The notes beneath the pieces were generated by a model, which was not told the origin of the DNA, did no database searches, and saw only the letters and a list, made by a program, of their open reading frames with translations. DNA of 64,000 nt, from assembly GCA_021029095.1 (NCBI GenBank), contig JAJOHG010000076.1, positions 59,372 to 123,371 on the forward strand. The letters run 5' to 3'. The translations under genes were made by a program, and so were the position numbers. Origin of the DNA: Phellopilus nigrolimitatus (taxonomy: Eukaryota; Basidiomycota; Agaricomycetes; Hymenochaetales; Hymenochaetaceae). Of this stretch, positions 21,801-31,848 are shown piece after piece (position 1 is the stretch's first letter; each line of letters opens with the position of its first letter).

Positions 21801-22868
21801 CTACTGGTGAACCGCCGTTATTCATGTCTTCCGGTCAGATCCCGCGCCTGATCTTCACGCGCACCGAGAGCATATCAACGAGAGTGGATTGTCACTTCCC
21901 TCTCCGCGTGCCTAGCACGCTATGACCTTTCGGCGGCATCCCCATTACCATCAGATACTTGGGAACGGGAACGGTGCGGGGACAGAGAGTGTGAGCGCGT
22001 GCGCCCGAGGAGAGATTCCGGTAGAATGGGGCTCCCGTCCGCACACCCGGCGTCAAGAAGGAGCATAATAGGAACACCATCGTCGGCAATCTCTGTCGTG
22101 TCTGGACCCAGGCCAGGCAGCCCAGGACATGCCTTATCGCGGCAGCATTCCGTGAGTGAGCGCTCGCCTGTTGTCGGTCCCGCTGGTGCGACAGGACCGG
22201 GCCAGCACTGGACGGCGAGTGGCCCATATGGAGAGCATCTTGCGGCCTTGAGCCCGCCTTTTAACGATGATTCGCTGCCGGCAGATTCGCCACCGTCGAT
22301 GGATTCGCCTCCACAGGCGCCTGCGGCTCACCCGCGTGCACAAGCGCAAGCTCAGGCGGCGCCACCTAGCTGTCGTTATGATCCACGGTTTGTTGAGAGC
22401 CCGCACGGAGCAAGGGCGGAGCGAATAGATTGGGACAGGTTACGCATGGACCGCGAGCGCGAGTACTCGCGCAGGCTGAAGCTTGAGAGAGAGAGCAGCC
22501 TGGGGCCAGACGCGTGGACCGGCTGAGATGAGCAGAAGCGGAGAAGCGCGCTGCCTCCACCATCGCCGTCCGCGAATTCGACGGGGTCGAACTCAGACTA
22601 TCCGACTCAGTACCTATTGCCCGGTGCTCCTGAGGTGGCGGACAGGCGTCGTGGGCGGAAGCCGAAGGATGCGGACAGCATGAGCATGCGAAGGCCGCCG
22701 ACTCCCGTACCAAAGTCGGTCGTCAACGCCCCAGGCCGGCGAGAAGCGCAAGCGTCGTGCTGGCGGCGGGCAGAAGTCGAGAGAGCCGCAATCTTCGGCG
22801 AGCGCGACGGGCTCGAGCAGACGATCAGACGCAGGCGGTCGACTCCACCTCCGTATTCTTAGACAATT
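21801..22868 (+). other. Unidentified low-complexity coding-like fragment
   Basis: A plus-strand frame (about 21999-22526) encodes a Pro/Ser/Ala/Gln-rich stretch ending in an Arg/Glu-rich segment (RIDWDRLRMDREREYSRRLK). It could belong to the C-terminal region of the adjacent SSN6-like gene or to another gene. I cannot decide. It has no start or end consistent with an intact gene. Confidence 0.3.
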
Positions 22869-23330
22869 ATGCCCCGCCCCGCGATCCGCGCGCTCCTCAT
22901 CGATTTCTCCGGCACACTGCACATCGCATCTGGCCCGACGACCGCCGCAGCTGCCGCTCTCGCGCGCGTGCGGCAGGCGGGGCTCGCCGTGCGCTTCTGC
23001 AGCAACAATAGCCAGGAGATCGCGCGCGCGTGCTGCGTGAGCAGCTTAGCAGCTTGGGCTTCGGCTGTGCGCGACGACGAGCACCGGACGAGCCTCGGCG
23101 CGCTCAGGGAGGTCGTCCGGAAGATGAAACTGCAGAGGTGCGTTTCGTGCATGGATAGTAGATAATTACAGGTATTGAAGTACTTTTTTTAGGTCCTAGG
23201 CCCTCCTATCCGACTCCGCGATGAGGAGTTCCGCAGCGCCGTGGCGGACGCCGAGCAGCACCACGCGTCGTACGACTGTCCTCGTCGCGTTCCCCCCGGA
23301 GCACCTCGCGTCGACCACACCTCGAGCTCG
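22869..23330 (+). pseudogene. HAD-superfamily phosphatase fragment, left mirror copy
   Basis: IRALLIDFSGTLHIASGPTT has the first HAD motif in the form LIDFSGTL (normally DxDGTL/DLSGTL), followed by AVRFCSNNSQE (motif II region). This resembles the N-terminus of LHPP/HDHD2-type phosphatases. Then the frame is lost; ALREVVRKMKLQR and text resembling FRSAVADAEQHHASYD lie in different frames. The minus-strand partner is at 26960-27520. Without the C-terminal catalytic motifs it cannot be active. Confidence 0.65.
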
Positions 23331-23369
23331 TCCATTCCAGCTGCGCACCCACCGACTTACGCGAATGTC

Positions 23370-23725
23370 CACGTCGAGACCCTCGTCTTGCCTCGGCCGC
23401 GTCCACCAGTACTGCGCGGATCGCGTTCTTGAAGGAGGTAGCAGTGCACTTCACGCTGGACGACTGGCAGGCGGCATCAGAGGTCGCTCGCAAGCTTGTT
23501 GTCTCTCTTCCGACCCTACCCCCGCCTTTCCCGACTCCGAACACGTTCGGAGACCATGCTGCATCCAGCACCCTCAGCAATACGTGAGACCGGTTTAGCT
23601 TCGTAATTCGGCTCGAGGACCTCGAGCGCAAGCTGCACGAGAAGACTATGTGGTTAGTGGTTCGGTACATGGCGACGGGCATCGGCGATTGGTGGGACAA
23701 CAATGAAGGAAAGAACTGACGCGTA
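23370..23725 (+). pseudogene. CBM21 (glycogen-targeting PP1 subunit) fragment fused behind the HAD piece
   Basis: Out-of-frame segments encode FLKEVAVHFTLDDWQAASEV, LVVSLPTLPPPFPTPNTFGD and RLEDLERKLHEKTMWLVVRY followed by WWDNN. This is the signature order of the CBM21 domain of Gac1/PIG-type glycogen-targeting PP1 subunits (VAVRFTLDxWQT... LWxxxRYxxxxxEWWDNN). At least one frame shift separates the parts. It follows the HAD piece directly, an odd neighbour for either gene. Confidence 0.6.
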
Positions 23726-24342
23726 TGCTTCAAGTCAGCGGGAGGCGGGGCGGGGGGTAAGGAGCACTCGACCCCAATGAGCGGCTCCGCGCGTTTGAGC
23801 CCCGTGATCCAGCAGCGCACGTTCAGCGCGCCATCGACGCTGAAGGGCACGCCCAGGCGACCGCGCACGGCACGCAGGTGCCGTTGGCAAGGTTCGCCCT
23901 CCCTTCTTCCCGCATGCACCGCCCAAGCTTGCCTGCGCGGCCCTCTCCGCCCGTACGACACCATATGCCTCCTCAGCCAGCGCTGCAATGCGTCTGCGGC
24001 GTGGACGACGACGAAGCGCCCGTGTCCGTGTTCGCAGGGCTCTCCGTTGACTGCGAAGCCGCGTCCGACTGGCCAAGAGACTGCGCTTCAGTCGGCGATG
24101 ACGACGGCGGCGAACGCGAAGGGGCGGAGTACTTCAGAAGGTTGAGCTTCGTGGGTAAGGATGTGTACAGCGTCGTGGCTGCCGAGCGGCTACCCATCAT
24201 GAGCGTGCGCTCCGCCGTCGCCTCCTTTCCCTCCGGCGTGCGCGTGTCGCACTTGAGGTAGTCGATGCATCGCGCACAGGCCGCACGTGAGCGTGGAGTC
24301 CGCGTGCACCTGACAAGTCGGAAGCCGACGGCAGGTGTGGAA
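23726..24342 (+). other. Unidentified GC-rich fragment
   Basis: An open plus-strand frame (about 23878-24261) encodes an acidic, unrecognised sequence (SVGDDDGGEREGAEYF...) ending near the palindrome. The last ~150 bp are repeated in inverted orientation at about 26920-27070. Confidence 0.35.
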
Positions 24343-24390
24343 ATGGATGACGTAGTGCGTACAGCGCGCTGTACGCACTACGTCATCCAT
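24343..24390. repeat. Perfect 48-bp palindrome at the inner end of the left arm
   Basis: Each strand reads ATGGATGACGTAGTGCGTAC... through the centre ACAGCG/CGCTGT, with no mismatch over 24 bp per side and no loop. The same sequence, with a 12-nt loop, occurs at 26853-26912. Confidence 0.92.
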
Positions 24391-24530
24391 GTCGAGACCT
24401 GCATCACGTGAAGTTGACTGAGGTTTCCAGTCCACTGCACAGCACAAAAAAAGGCTTCTTCCGGTAAGTTTAGTTTGTTCATTAAATAAAAAAACACTTA
24501 TGCATAAACGGACAGCCGACGTGGGTCTGG

Positions 24531-25610
24531 ATGACCGTCGCGGAGGCTGTCGAGGACGAGCTTGAGGTGGCCGGCGTGTTTGTCGTCAAGACCTGCCATA
24601 CGTTTTCCGCACTTGAGGTCCAGCTTCCGCCCCCCAAGGCACTCCGCACCTGTGCTTCTTCTTCATTCATCAATAGCCCGATGCTCTTCCACTCGGACTC
24701 CTTCTACCTCACGTTCTCTGCCTTCGATGATGTCTTCCACCTCCACCTCCGCCCGAATGACCATCTTATTCACCTGCTGAGTGCATTAATCACTTCAAGA
24801 ATGGGCCCGGCAAACGCCAAGTCCTCGATCGATCGGTGCCTCTCCTCCATGAGAACATCCACATGTACTGGGGTGAAGTTGTCGCTGCAGAGCACTCGCC
24901 GGAGCACATGCGGGAAGATGCCGCGGGAGTACTTCCACGTCCATCTCAGCAGCCAGGCAAGAAGCTCGGCTGGGCACGCATCATGGTGCATTCGCAGGGC
25001 GATGCCGCACGCGGGCTCGAGCCTGTGTTTGAGGTTGCGTTCGAGGTGTGTGACGCACCACGTACAAACGCGCAAAAACTACCTGCGCATTAAGCTGGTG
25101 CCGGATTCCTCATTCGTAGACAGCGGTAATGATCCAGATGCGCGACTTGACATTTGGCGCGACTCGGATGTACTACCGCACGTGGAAGAGATGCCTGGAG
25201 GGACGCAAAGATGCTCTCACAATGCTCATGAATTTAATATGGATCCCTGGCGGAATCCCGCTTTGCGCAGACCTCCTGCGCTCCGGCATGGTACAATGTG
25301 CTGGGTATGCTGAGCGAGACAGCTACGTGGGTGAACAGCACTCTCGCAAAACACGACGATGTTGCAGGCGGTGGTTTGTCAAATTCCTTCCCTTCGAAGG
25401 AAGGCTTGATTGGCTAAACAACGGGCTGTCCGAAATCGCAGAGGGTGTTGTACATGGGCATGGCGGTGGACTGTGCATACAACACCACGTATTCGTCTAC
25501 GCAGAATGCGACAACACAAATCCTCAATAACCGGAACAATGCGAGCTCGCTGTACAAATGTCAGTCTCAGAATCACTCGAAAGTTTGGTGATATATGGTC
25601 GAAAAAGCTG
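24531..25610 (+). pseudogene. ADAM-like metalloprotease N-terminal fragment (frame-broken)
   Basis: Segments in several frames read in family order: MLFHSDSFYLTFSAFDDVFH and LHLRPNDHLIH; MYWGEVVAAEHSPEHMREDA; GWARIMVHSQGDAARGLEPV; QTRKNYLRIK; DIWRDSDVLPH; ALRRPPAL; QNATTQILNN. This resembles the pro-region of basidiomycete ADAM-type zinc proteases as I remember it. The zinc-binding catalytic domain is absent and at least three frame changes are needed. It lies in the unpaired centre of the mirror cluster. Confidence 0.6.
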
Positions 25611-25639
25611 GACAATTGTTCGCTATGAATTCAGTACTT

Positions 25640-26108
25640 ATAATGCATACAAAAACCCTTCCACCAAACTCTGTGCATTAGCAGAGGTTCAACTGTTCTG
25701 CCAGTGTGTGCTCCTTAGAGAAATGGATAGTTAAGAAGATAAGAAGTAATATTGTAAATAACAAGCAGTGTAGTAAAGTTGCTTCATATTTATTGATACA
25801 GCATCCCTTAATCCATTTTTTTTTTGAGATTCAGGCAGACACACTATACCCCTACACATACCAGCAAAGACTTTGGATGGATGGGTTGCAGAAAGAAAGT
25901 TATGTGTGAAAAACAAAAACGAACATCACTGAGGAACCATCACCGGAAGAAGCCGAGTGGTGGCTGTGAACGAGTGTACAATCTTACTTCGGAACGAGCT
26001 CAATTTTGTACACTTTTTGTAATAAACACTGCCACATTTGCACAGCCACTGCTGGTGAAAACGCTCAGTTACAAAAAACGATTCTTCGTAAACTCAGTAA
26101 TCGTAACT
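25640..26108 (-). repeat. C-type repeat, copy 2
   Basis: The inverted, visibly diverged counterpart of 14005-14466, ending ...AAACTCAGTAATCGTAAC. It sits exactly at the 3' break of the REG1-like N-terminal fragment. Confidence 0.6.
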
Positions 26109-26775
26109 GGACATCGTCATTGTCCATCCCCACGTCAGCGTCCTCAATGCCCTCCTCGTCCCAATGCGAAGACACCGGGAGCGCGGTTGTAAGCATCTCG
26201 GTAATGCTGCGATGCTTGAGAATGGGCTTCATCGCACTTTGGGACGGCTGAGATTCATGCGAGCCGTAGCGCGAGGCGGTTGGGCGATACCTATCAAGGG
26301 TGACACTGCTCGATGGGGACGATATGCAAGTCACGCCTTTGCCCTTTGGGGACAAAGCAGCAGCATCGTCTTTGGATTGCTTATGTGTAGATCCATTGGG
26401 AGGAGTGGAGGGAGCGGGGGCCTTGGACGGCAGAGTCCAGTCGACTGCGGTGTGCAGGGGACCGTACAGCCATGTTAAACCCGAGTCCTTTAGCCTGTTA
26501 TGAAAGGCGCAGTCAGCGATGAAGCGGGCTTCCCATTGAGAGCATCGACTTCGCGAAGCGCGATGCTAAAAGAGACAACTGGGGAAAATGAAATTGACGC
26601 GCACCAGCTGAGGGTCAACGGTCTTGAGCTTGTTGCGCTGTTTCCACCAGGGAGGCGTTCTCGAGGCAGACGCTGTTTGCGATCTCGTTCTTCTGCTTAG
26701 TCATGTTGTGCCAGGAGTGCCAGACGTCCTCCTCTGCCCAGTCATGGCTGAGGTAGTCGACCTGGCCGTTTATGC
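26109..26775 (-). pseudogene. REG1/Hex2-like PP1 regulator, N-terminal part (broken)
   Basis: The minus strand reads VDYLSHDWAEEDVWHSWHNM, TKQKNEIANSVCLENAS, a frame loss, WKQRNKLKTVDPQL, an intron-like gap, LKDSGLTWLYGPLHTAVDWT, and finally MKPILKHRSITEMLT with an acidic tail. The W-W-ENAS-W block resembles the AreA-N/GATA_AreA-type motif shared by Reg1-like proteins, and KPILKHRSI(S/T)EML is typical of that family. At least one deletion shifts the frame near 26650. It stops exactly where C repeat copy 2 begins. The C-terminal half, in the same orientation, lies 9.7 kb away at 14696-16446. Confidence 0.6.
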
Positions 26776-26852
26776 GTAAGTGTTCGGAGGTTTTTTTTTA
26801 ATGTACACGAACTTACTGATAGGAGCCTTTTTTGTGCTGTGCAGCGGGCTCG

Positions 26853-26912
26853 ATATGGATGACATAGTGCGTACAGGGTTAGTTAGCGCTGTACGCACTA
26901 CGTCATCCATAT
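26853..26912. repeat. 24-bp-arm hairpin at the inner end of the right arm
   Basis: Arms 26853-26876 and 26889-26912 pair with one mismatch around a 12-nt loop. The sequence matches the perfect palindrome at 24343-24390 and stands in the mirror position. Confidence 0.88.
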
Positions 26913-26959
26913 CCATACCTGCCATCGGCTTCCGAGTTGTCGGGTGCACGCGGGTTTCA

Positions 26960-27520
26960 ACTTACCCCGCGCTCACGTGCGGCCTGCGCGCGAGCATCGT
27001 AGGCGGCCTTGGGGCATCGACTACCTCAAGTACGACACACGCGCGCGGGCCATATGTGAGGTGCTCCGGGGCGAACGCGACGAGGACGGAGTCGTATGAC
27101 CCATGGTGCTGCTCACTGCGGAACTCCGGGAATTTCTCCATCACGGAGTCAAATAGGAGGGCATACGGCCTAAAAGAAGTACTTTAATACGTGTAGAATT
27201 ATCTACTATCCATACACGAAACGTACCTCTGCAGCTTCATCTCCCGGACGACCTCCCTGAGCGTGCTGAGGCTCGTCCAGAGCTCGCCGTCACGCACGTC
27301 GAAGCCCATGCTGATAAGCTGCTCACGCAGCACGCGCGCTCTCTCTCCTGGCTGGTGTTGTTGCAGAAGCGCACGGTGAGCCCCGCCTGCCAACGCGCAA
27401 GAGCGGCAGCTGCGGCGGGCGTCGGGGTGGACCCGATGTGCAGCGTGCCGGAGAGGTCTATGAGGAGCGCGCGGATCGCCGCACCCTGCGTCTCCATTTG
27501 CACGCGTAGCTCGCGCATCT
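26960..27520 (-). pseudogene. HAD-superfamily phosphatase fragment, right mirror copy
   Basis: Minus-strand IRALLIDLSGTLHIGSTPTP and LTVRFCNNTSQE in one frame, LREQLISMGFDVRDGELWTS and LREVVREMKLQR in another. The gene is closer to the family consensus than the left copy, but it too is frame-shifted. Both copies end with the same unspliced-looking text after KLQR. Confidence 0.65.
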
Positions 27521-27529
27521 CGCTCGAGA

Positions 27530-27960
27530 CACTCCGTATGCGAGATCACGCCATCCCTCTCTGTACAAGCCGCCTCAAGTTGCTCCTCCGCGTCGCGGCG
27601 CACGCCCTCTGCCGTGCGCTTCTGATCCTCGAGAGCCTTGGTCTGTGCCTTAAGCTCGGTTTTGGAAGTATCGTCGGCACGCTTCCTCGAACGCTGCTTC
27701 TCCAGCTTGTCATTCAGTGCTGCTCTCGAGACGCAGATGTTGAGTGAAAATCTGATAGTTGTGTGCGGAAATCAGAGAGAGCGGTTTGAGATGCAGTAGT
27801 CTGCAGCAATACCTCGGCTATGAGCGGCGATGAGGCAAATAAAGACGTAGGAGAGCGTGATGGAGAGGTTGATGGCGATGTTACTGTAGAAGCCGGTACA
27901 GGCAACGATAATGGTTTGATAGATCGAGCCTCCGCTGTGACAGGTAGCGTGGGCTGGATA
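27530..27960 (-). pseudogene. Coiled-coil protein fragment of unknown identity
   Basis: The minus strand carries ASQTALSDFRTQLSDF and LNDKLEKQRSRKRADDTSKT followed by ELKAQTKALEDQKRTAEGVR, a heptad-rich coiled coil. It runs into the HAD fragment without a stop or a plausible splice site, indicating a fusion of unrelated pieces. Confidence 0.45.
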
Positions 27961-28039
27961 AGTGGTGATGATGAGGTAATACGCGAGGCGCAGGCGCGCG
28001 CCGACTCAGTAACCGAGCGCGAGGACGTCCTCGTGTGCG

Positions 28040-28880
28040 GCGGAGCTGCCGCGCGAGCGCGTACTGCGCGGGGACGACGGGGACGAGCGTGACGGCGAGG
28101 TGCGGGCCGCCGAGGGGCGGGGAGCCGGAAGATTGAGAACGCACCCCCGCATTTGCAAGCCTTGTTTGATATGTTCCATGATCGGCTCCAAAAACTGCTT
28201 CATGTTGCTCCCCACTGAGGTTGCGACTTGACCGATGGCGGTAAATGCGACCGACCTCTCTGCTGGCTTCGAGAGTTGCTCCAATAGATGGATCATGGCC
28301 TTATGCATGAAATATTCCGAAAACGTTTGCGTGTCGTAAAAGGCGAGAGTCGGGACGAGCGTAATGATCGTCTTGCGCACAAGCGCATCTCTATGCGTCC
28401 GGAGGCGTAGAATAGTCTCCGACGTGTCTAGATACGCTTCCTTCATGAACATCCCAGCATGAAGGAGCAATTCGCGGTACGTCAGCAGCGAGCCCTGGAT
28501 TGTTTCTGCAGATGCCGTACTCAGTCCCTCCTGCACATCCTGCAGGATCTTCGTCAAGAAAGGTGTTTTCGATTGGCGCTCGCGCTGCGTGATGATATCA
28601 AGACAAGCCGCCAGAAGGTCTGCTGCCACAATCAAACGAGGATCACGTAGTGGGATAAGCAATTTGTCGAACACAAGGGAGATATGAGGGTGGAAGTTCT
28701 TTGAGAATAAGCACACCTGCATAACGCCCGGGCTCCGAGAGATCCGACTGCATGAGCTCAATAGCCGCGGGGACTTCAAACTCCACCATCGAAAACCGAT
28801 CTGCCGACCTGCACAATCTTCCCAAGTGTCTCCGCAGCTGCCTGCATCACACTGTAGTCCGAGTAAGGCAGCGCGAACTT
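28040..28880 (-). pseudogene. TOR kinase HEAT-repeat fragment
   Basis: Exon-like segments on the minus strand read LPYSDYSVMQAAAETLGKIV, VEFEVPAAIELMQSDLSEPG and YAGVLILKEL, ISLVFDKLLIPLRDPRLIV, TIITLVPTLAFYDTQTFSEY and SVGSNMKQFLEPIMEHIKQG. These follow the order of the N-terminal HEAT array of the TOR kinase. Nothing of the FAT or kinase domains is present, and the frame ends in unrelated GC-rich sequence at both sides. Confidence 0.7.
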
Positions 28881-29340
28881 GACTGCGAGCGGGTGTGCTG
28901 CGCGGGCGGGGAGGCGACGACGATGGGGCTCGGATGGGACGAGGAAGGCGGGAAGGGGAGGCGCTGGAGGTGGGGCGGCCGGTCGGTAGGAAGGTGGTGA
29001 CGGAGAAGGCGGCGACGGAGGAGGCGCCCGTGGTTCGACGTCAAGACTAGTGTGGGTCGCGCTGATGCTCCCCGTTTGCAGCAGGAGGCACTGCGGTGTA
29101 CCCCCTGGTCCACGTGAGCGGCAGTGCTCGCGCGGCGGAAACACTTCGTGCACAGGTGCACGGTCGATGTCCATCGGCGCGAGCGTTGTGTGGTTGGCTC
29201 CCTGACGGGTGTCATCAAGTATAGGCATACGAGCACGCGGTGCAGTGCAAGGCCGTATGCGCCGCACGCCGGGGCCTGCGGCCATCTTGAGCAAAGCATC
29301 AGACGACGATCACGCGGAGAGCCGAGCCGCCAGTTCAAAT
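28881..29340. other. Unassigned sequence between TOR and ATP-citrate lyase fragments
   Basis: GC-rich, with short frames on both strands. No motif recognised. Confidence 0.3.
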
Positions 29341-30110
29341 TTCTTTTATTTCACGCTTTCCTCGTCCCAACACCTCTATCTGTTGTAGTCTACTCTGATG
29401 CCATTGCTGCACACGGCTTTTCACACGAGCTCGCTAACTACGGCGAGTGCTCTGGTGCTCCGACCGAGGGTCAAACGTACGAGTACGCGAAGACAATTAT
29501 TGACCTTATCACTCGTGGCTTGCCCAAGCCCTGTGGCAAGATCTCATCGTGGTATTGCCAACTTCACAAATGTTGCCTTAACTTTCAAGGGTATCATTCG
29601 CGCTTTGAAAGAGTACAAGGCCGGCCTCATTGCGCACAGTATCCAGATTTTCGTCCGCCGCGGCGGTCCGAACTACCAGGAAGGTCTCAAGGCAATGCGC
29701 CTCCTCGTCGAGTCTCGGTGTGCCCATCAAGGTGTACGGCCCGGACAGCTACATCACCGAGATTATCCCCATTGCACTCAGGCGTGAGTCCCGCACGTTC
29801 AATCCCGCCGTCTGCGCTTGGCTCGCCTCCTCCCGGCAAGGTCATCGGCGGTGCGCCTTCTGACGAGGCCTGGATCGGCGCGATTCATGCGCCCGAAGAG
29901 CGCACGCAACCTGGAGACCAGAAGAGATCGGCACGCCCCATGGTTCTGTCCCTTCGTCGCGAAGACACGCAGTCTTGTCTATGTTCTCCAGCCCCGCGCG
30001 ATTCAGGGCATTGGCGCTCTCAACGAAGCTGCCTCCATTTTCTCCAATGTGCATGACCCGTGTGAGTTCGTCAATGAGTCGCGTATGGCGAACAAGCTTA
30101 GTACGTGTAG
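29341..30110 (+). pseudogene. ATP-citrate lyase fragment, right mirror copy
   Basis: Plus-strand [40 protein letters not shown], then in other frames [59 protein letters not shown] and [12 protein letters not shown]. The piece covers more of the enzyme than the left copy and keeps the region deleted there, but has several frame shifts. It is clearly non-functional. Confidence 0.7.
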
Positions 30111-30289
30111 GGCCGCCCCTACCCTTGCACTAGCAACAATGGCATCATCATCAACAGCAACAGCCGCACACGCACACGCACGCCGACCCCAATGCTCGAC
30201 ACGTCCCCTTGACAAAATCGAGATGGGCCCTCCAAGAAATCCAAGTCTTCCAAGTCCACCGAGTCCATCTCCTCTCGTTTTGTACTCGT
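30111..30289. other. Short spacer between mirror units
   Basis: Contains CA-rich low-complexity sequence (around 30150-30185). No gene. Confidence 0.3.
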
Positions 30290-31250
30290 CGTGAATTCGG
30301 GCAAATACTTACTCGGCTATATGTCTGTGCGCGCGCGCGCGGCGTGACCACCACGGACAAGGCGGGCGACATGCTCACCGCGCTCAGCCCGCTATACGAC
30401 CCTGATTATGGTTCTGGTTCTGGGTCCTGCCCGGTGCGCGCCGCGTGCAGGTCGTTGCGCGCTCGTGAAAAGCCTCGCGTTCCCGTACCACGACTCGAGT
30501 ACGGGCACACGCTCGCAGCACGCCTCGCCGTGTAGCAGCGCGGGCAGCATGAGCTCGCGGTCCCCGTGCGGAGCTGATGCCGTAGCTCACTCCCGCGCCG
30601 CCGTACTCAGGCGCGCCGCAACTCAGCGAGCTCGTCTAGCCGGGTGCGGTGATGGACTACTTCGGCGGGCCGAGTGGCGGCACAGGGTTCGCGGGCGGCG
30701 TGACGCCGGGCCTGCCGACACCCGCCGTCGGCGGCTGCGGGAGGTGGAGACGAGGACATCACAATGTGGGGCGCGTCGGTGGGTTTTGGGCAGAGCGAGT
30801 GGGCACGCTTTCTGGACATCATGCAGTGCACGGAGGCGTCGGGGCTCATGAGCGCGTGAGGTGTCCTTTTTTTTGCCTATTATTCGGGAGTCTTCACTTG
30901 ACTCGTCTCCGGGGACTGAAGTATGAGGCTGAGAAGGTCCCCTCGCTGACTCGTCTTGGTGCATTAGCTGGACTTGTCCTCATCTCTGGCAACTGCCGCT
31001 CCAACAGTCTGAGCTCGAGTACTACGCCATGCTCTCAAAAACGACTGTGCACTACTAACACGCAGCCGCTCGCTGCCAACCCGACGAATAGTGCACCAGG
31101 CCCTGCGTCCGCCCGGAGTCTGTTCATGCAGTCCGAGCACATAGTCAATGTAGGTGATTTCAAGAGCTGCAGCGGGCCGCAGCCTCCCTCGGTGCGCCGT
31201 CGATTTGCTCTTGCGGGTATACACAGTAATCAACTTTCTACCCAATATTA
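30290..31250 (+). pseudogene. Unidentified Ser/Gly-rich gene fragment, right mirror copy
   Basis: The plus strand carries DMLTALSPLYDPDYGSGSGS, FPYHDSSTGTRSQHASPCSS, VMDYFGGPSGGTGFAGGVTP and SEWARFLDIMQCTEASGLMS followed by a stop. It ends with text matching the 17045-17330 end of the left copy (LSSSTTPCSQK, NTQPLAAN). Frame shifts are fewer than in the left copy. The family was not recognised. Confidence 0.55.
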
Positions 31251-31252
31251 TT

Positions 31253-31570
31253 AAACAAAATAAAATGTAAGGTAGACGAACTTCAGTTAAGTAACGCTTT
31301 TGCCGGATGAAGCGTTACATTTGCCCTCTTCTCTCCACACATGAGACATTGTTAAATTTAAAAATGGCCAGTCAATAGAGAATCAAAATATGTAACCTCT
31401 GATGGTTTGGCTTTTGCGAAATTTTCAGTTGCTGTGAAGTAGATAAAGAATCAGTGTCCAAGTTTTGTAAGATTGCTTGTAATGATCAAGAAAGGAAGGC
31501 AGCGCAGGCAGCGCATTGATGCCATAGGCGACCTGTGTCTTTTTCAAAGTTCGCCTTGTTGTCATCTTCC
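31253..31570. other. A/T-rich spacer before the Copia copies
   Basis: No gene or repeat recognised in these ~320 bp. Confidence 0.3.
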
Positions 31571-31848
31571 TATTGGATATAGTATGATCTTGGACACTTT
31601 TATTCCTTTTATTATTTTGCGTACCAGGTGAGTTGAACTCCGGACTTGTTGTTCTGCGTCACCTGACATGTTGATGTATTACATAATGCTTCCCTTGAAG
31701 CGGCAGAGTCCATGGATGGTGCTCTCTATCTTTTGCACTCATCCATTGGACTCAGGCATGTTTAGTTTCTCTAATACATTATCTTTTGCACTCATCCATT
31801 GGACTCAGGTCACTGTCTGTGTTTGTTGTGAGACCACTTCGCCTCACA
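31571..31848 (+). repeat. Copia 5' LTR of the truncated copy
   Basis: 278 bp, TATTGGATATAG...CTCACA. It is followed by the AGGTTATGAGCC primer-binding-site sequence. It differs at several positions from the LTR at 40456-40733. Confidence 0.88.

Noticed and set aside
26853..26912. A transcription terminator hairpin
   Set aside because: No bacterial context, no T-tract, and the sequence is shared with a perfect palindrome in a duplicated block.
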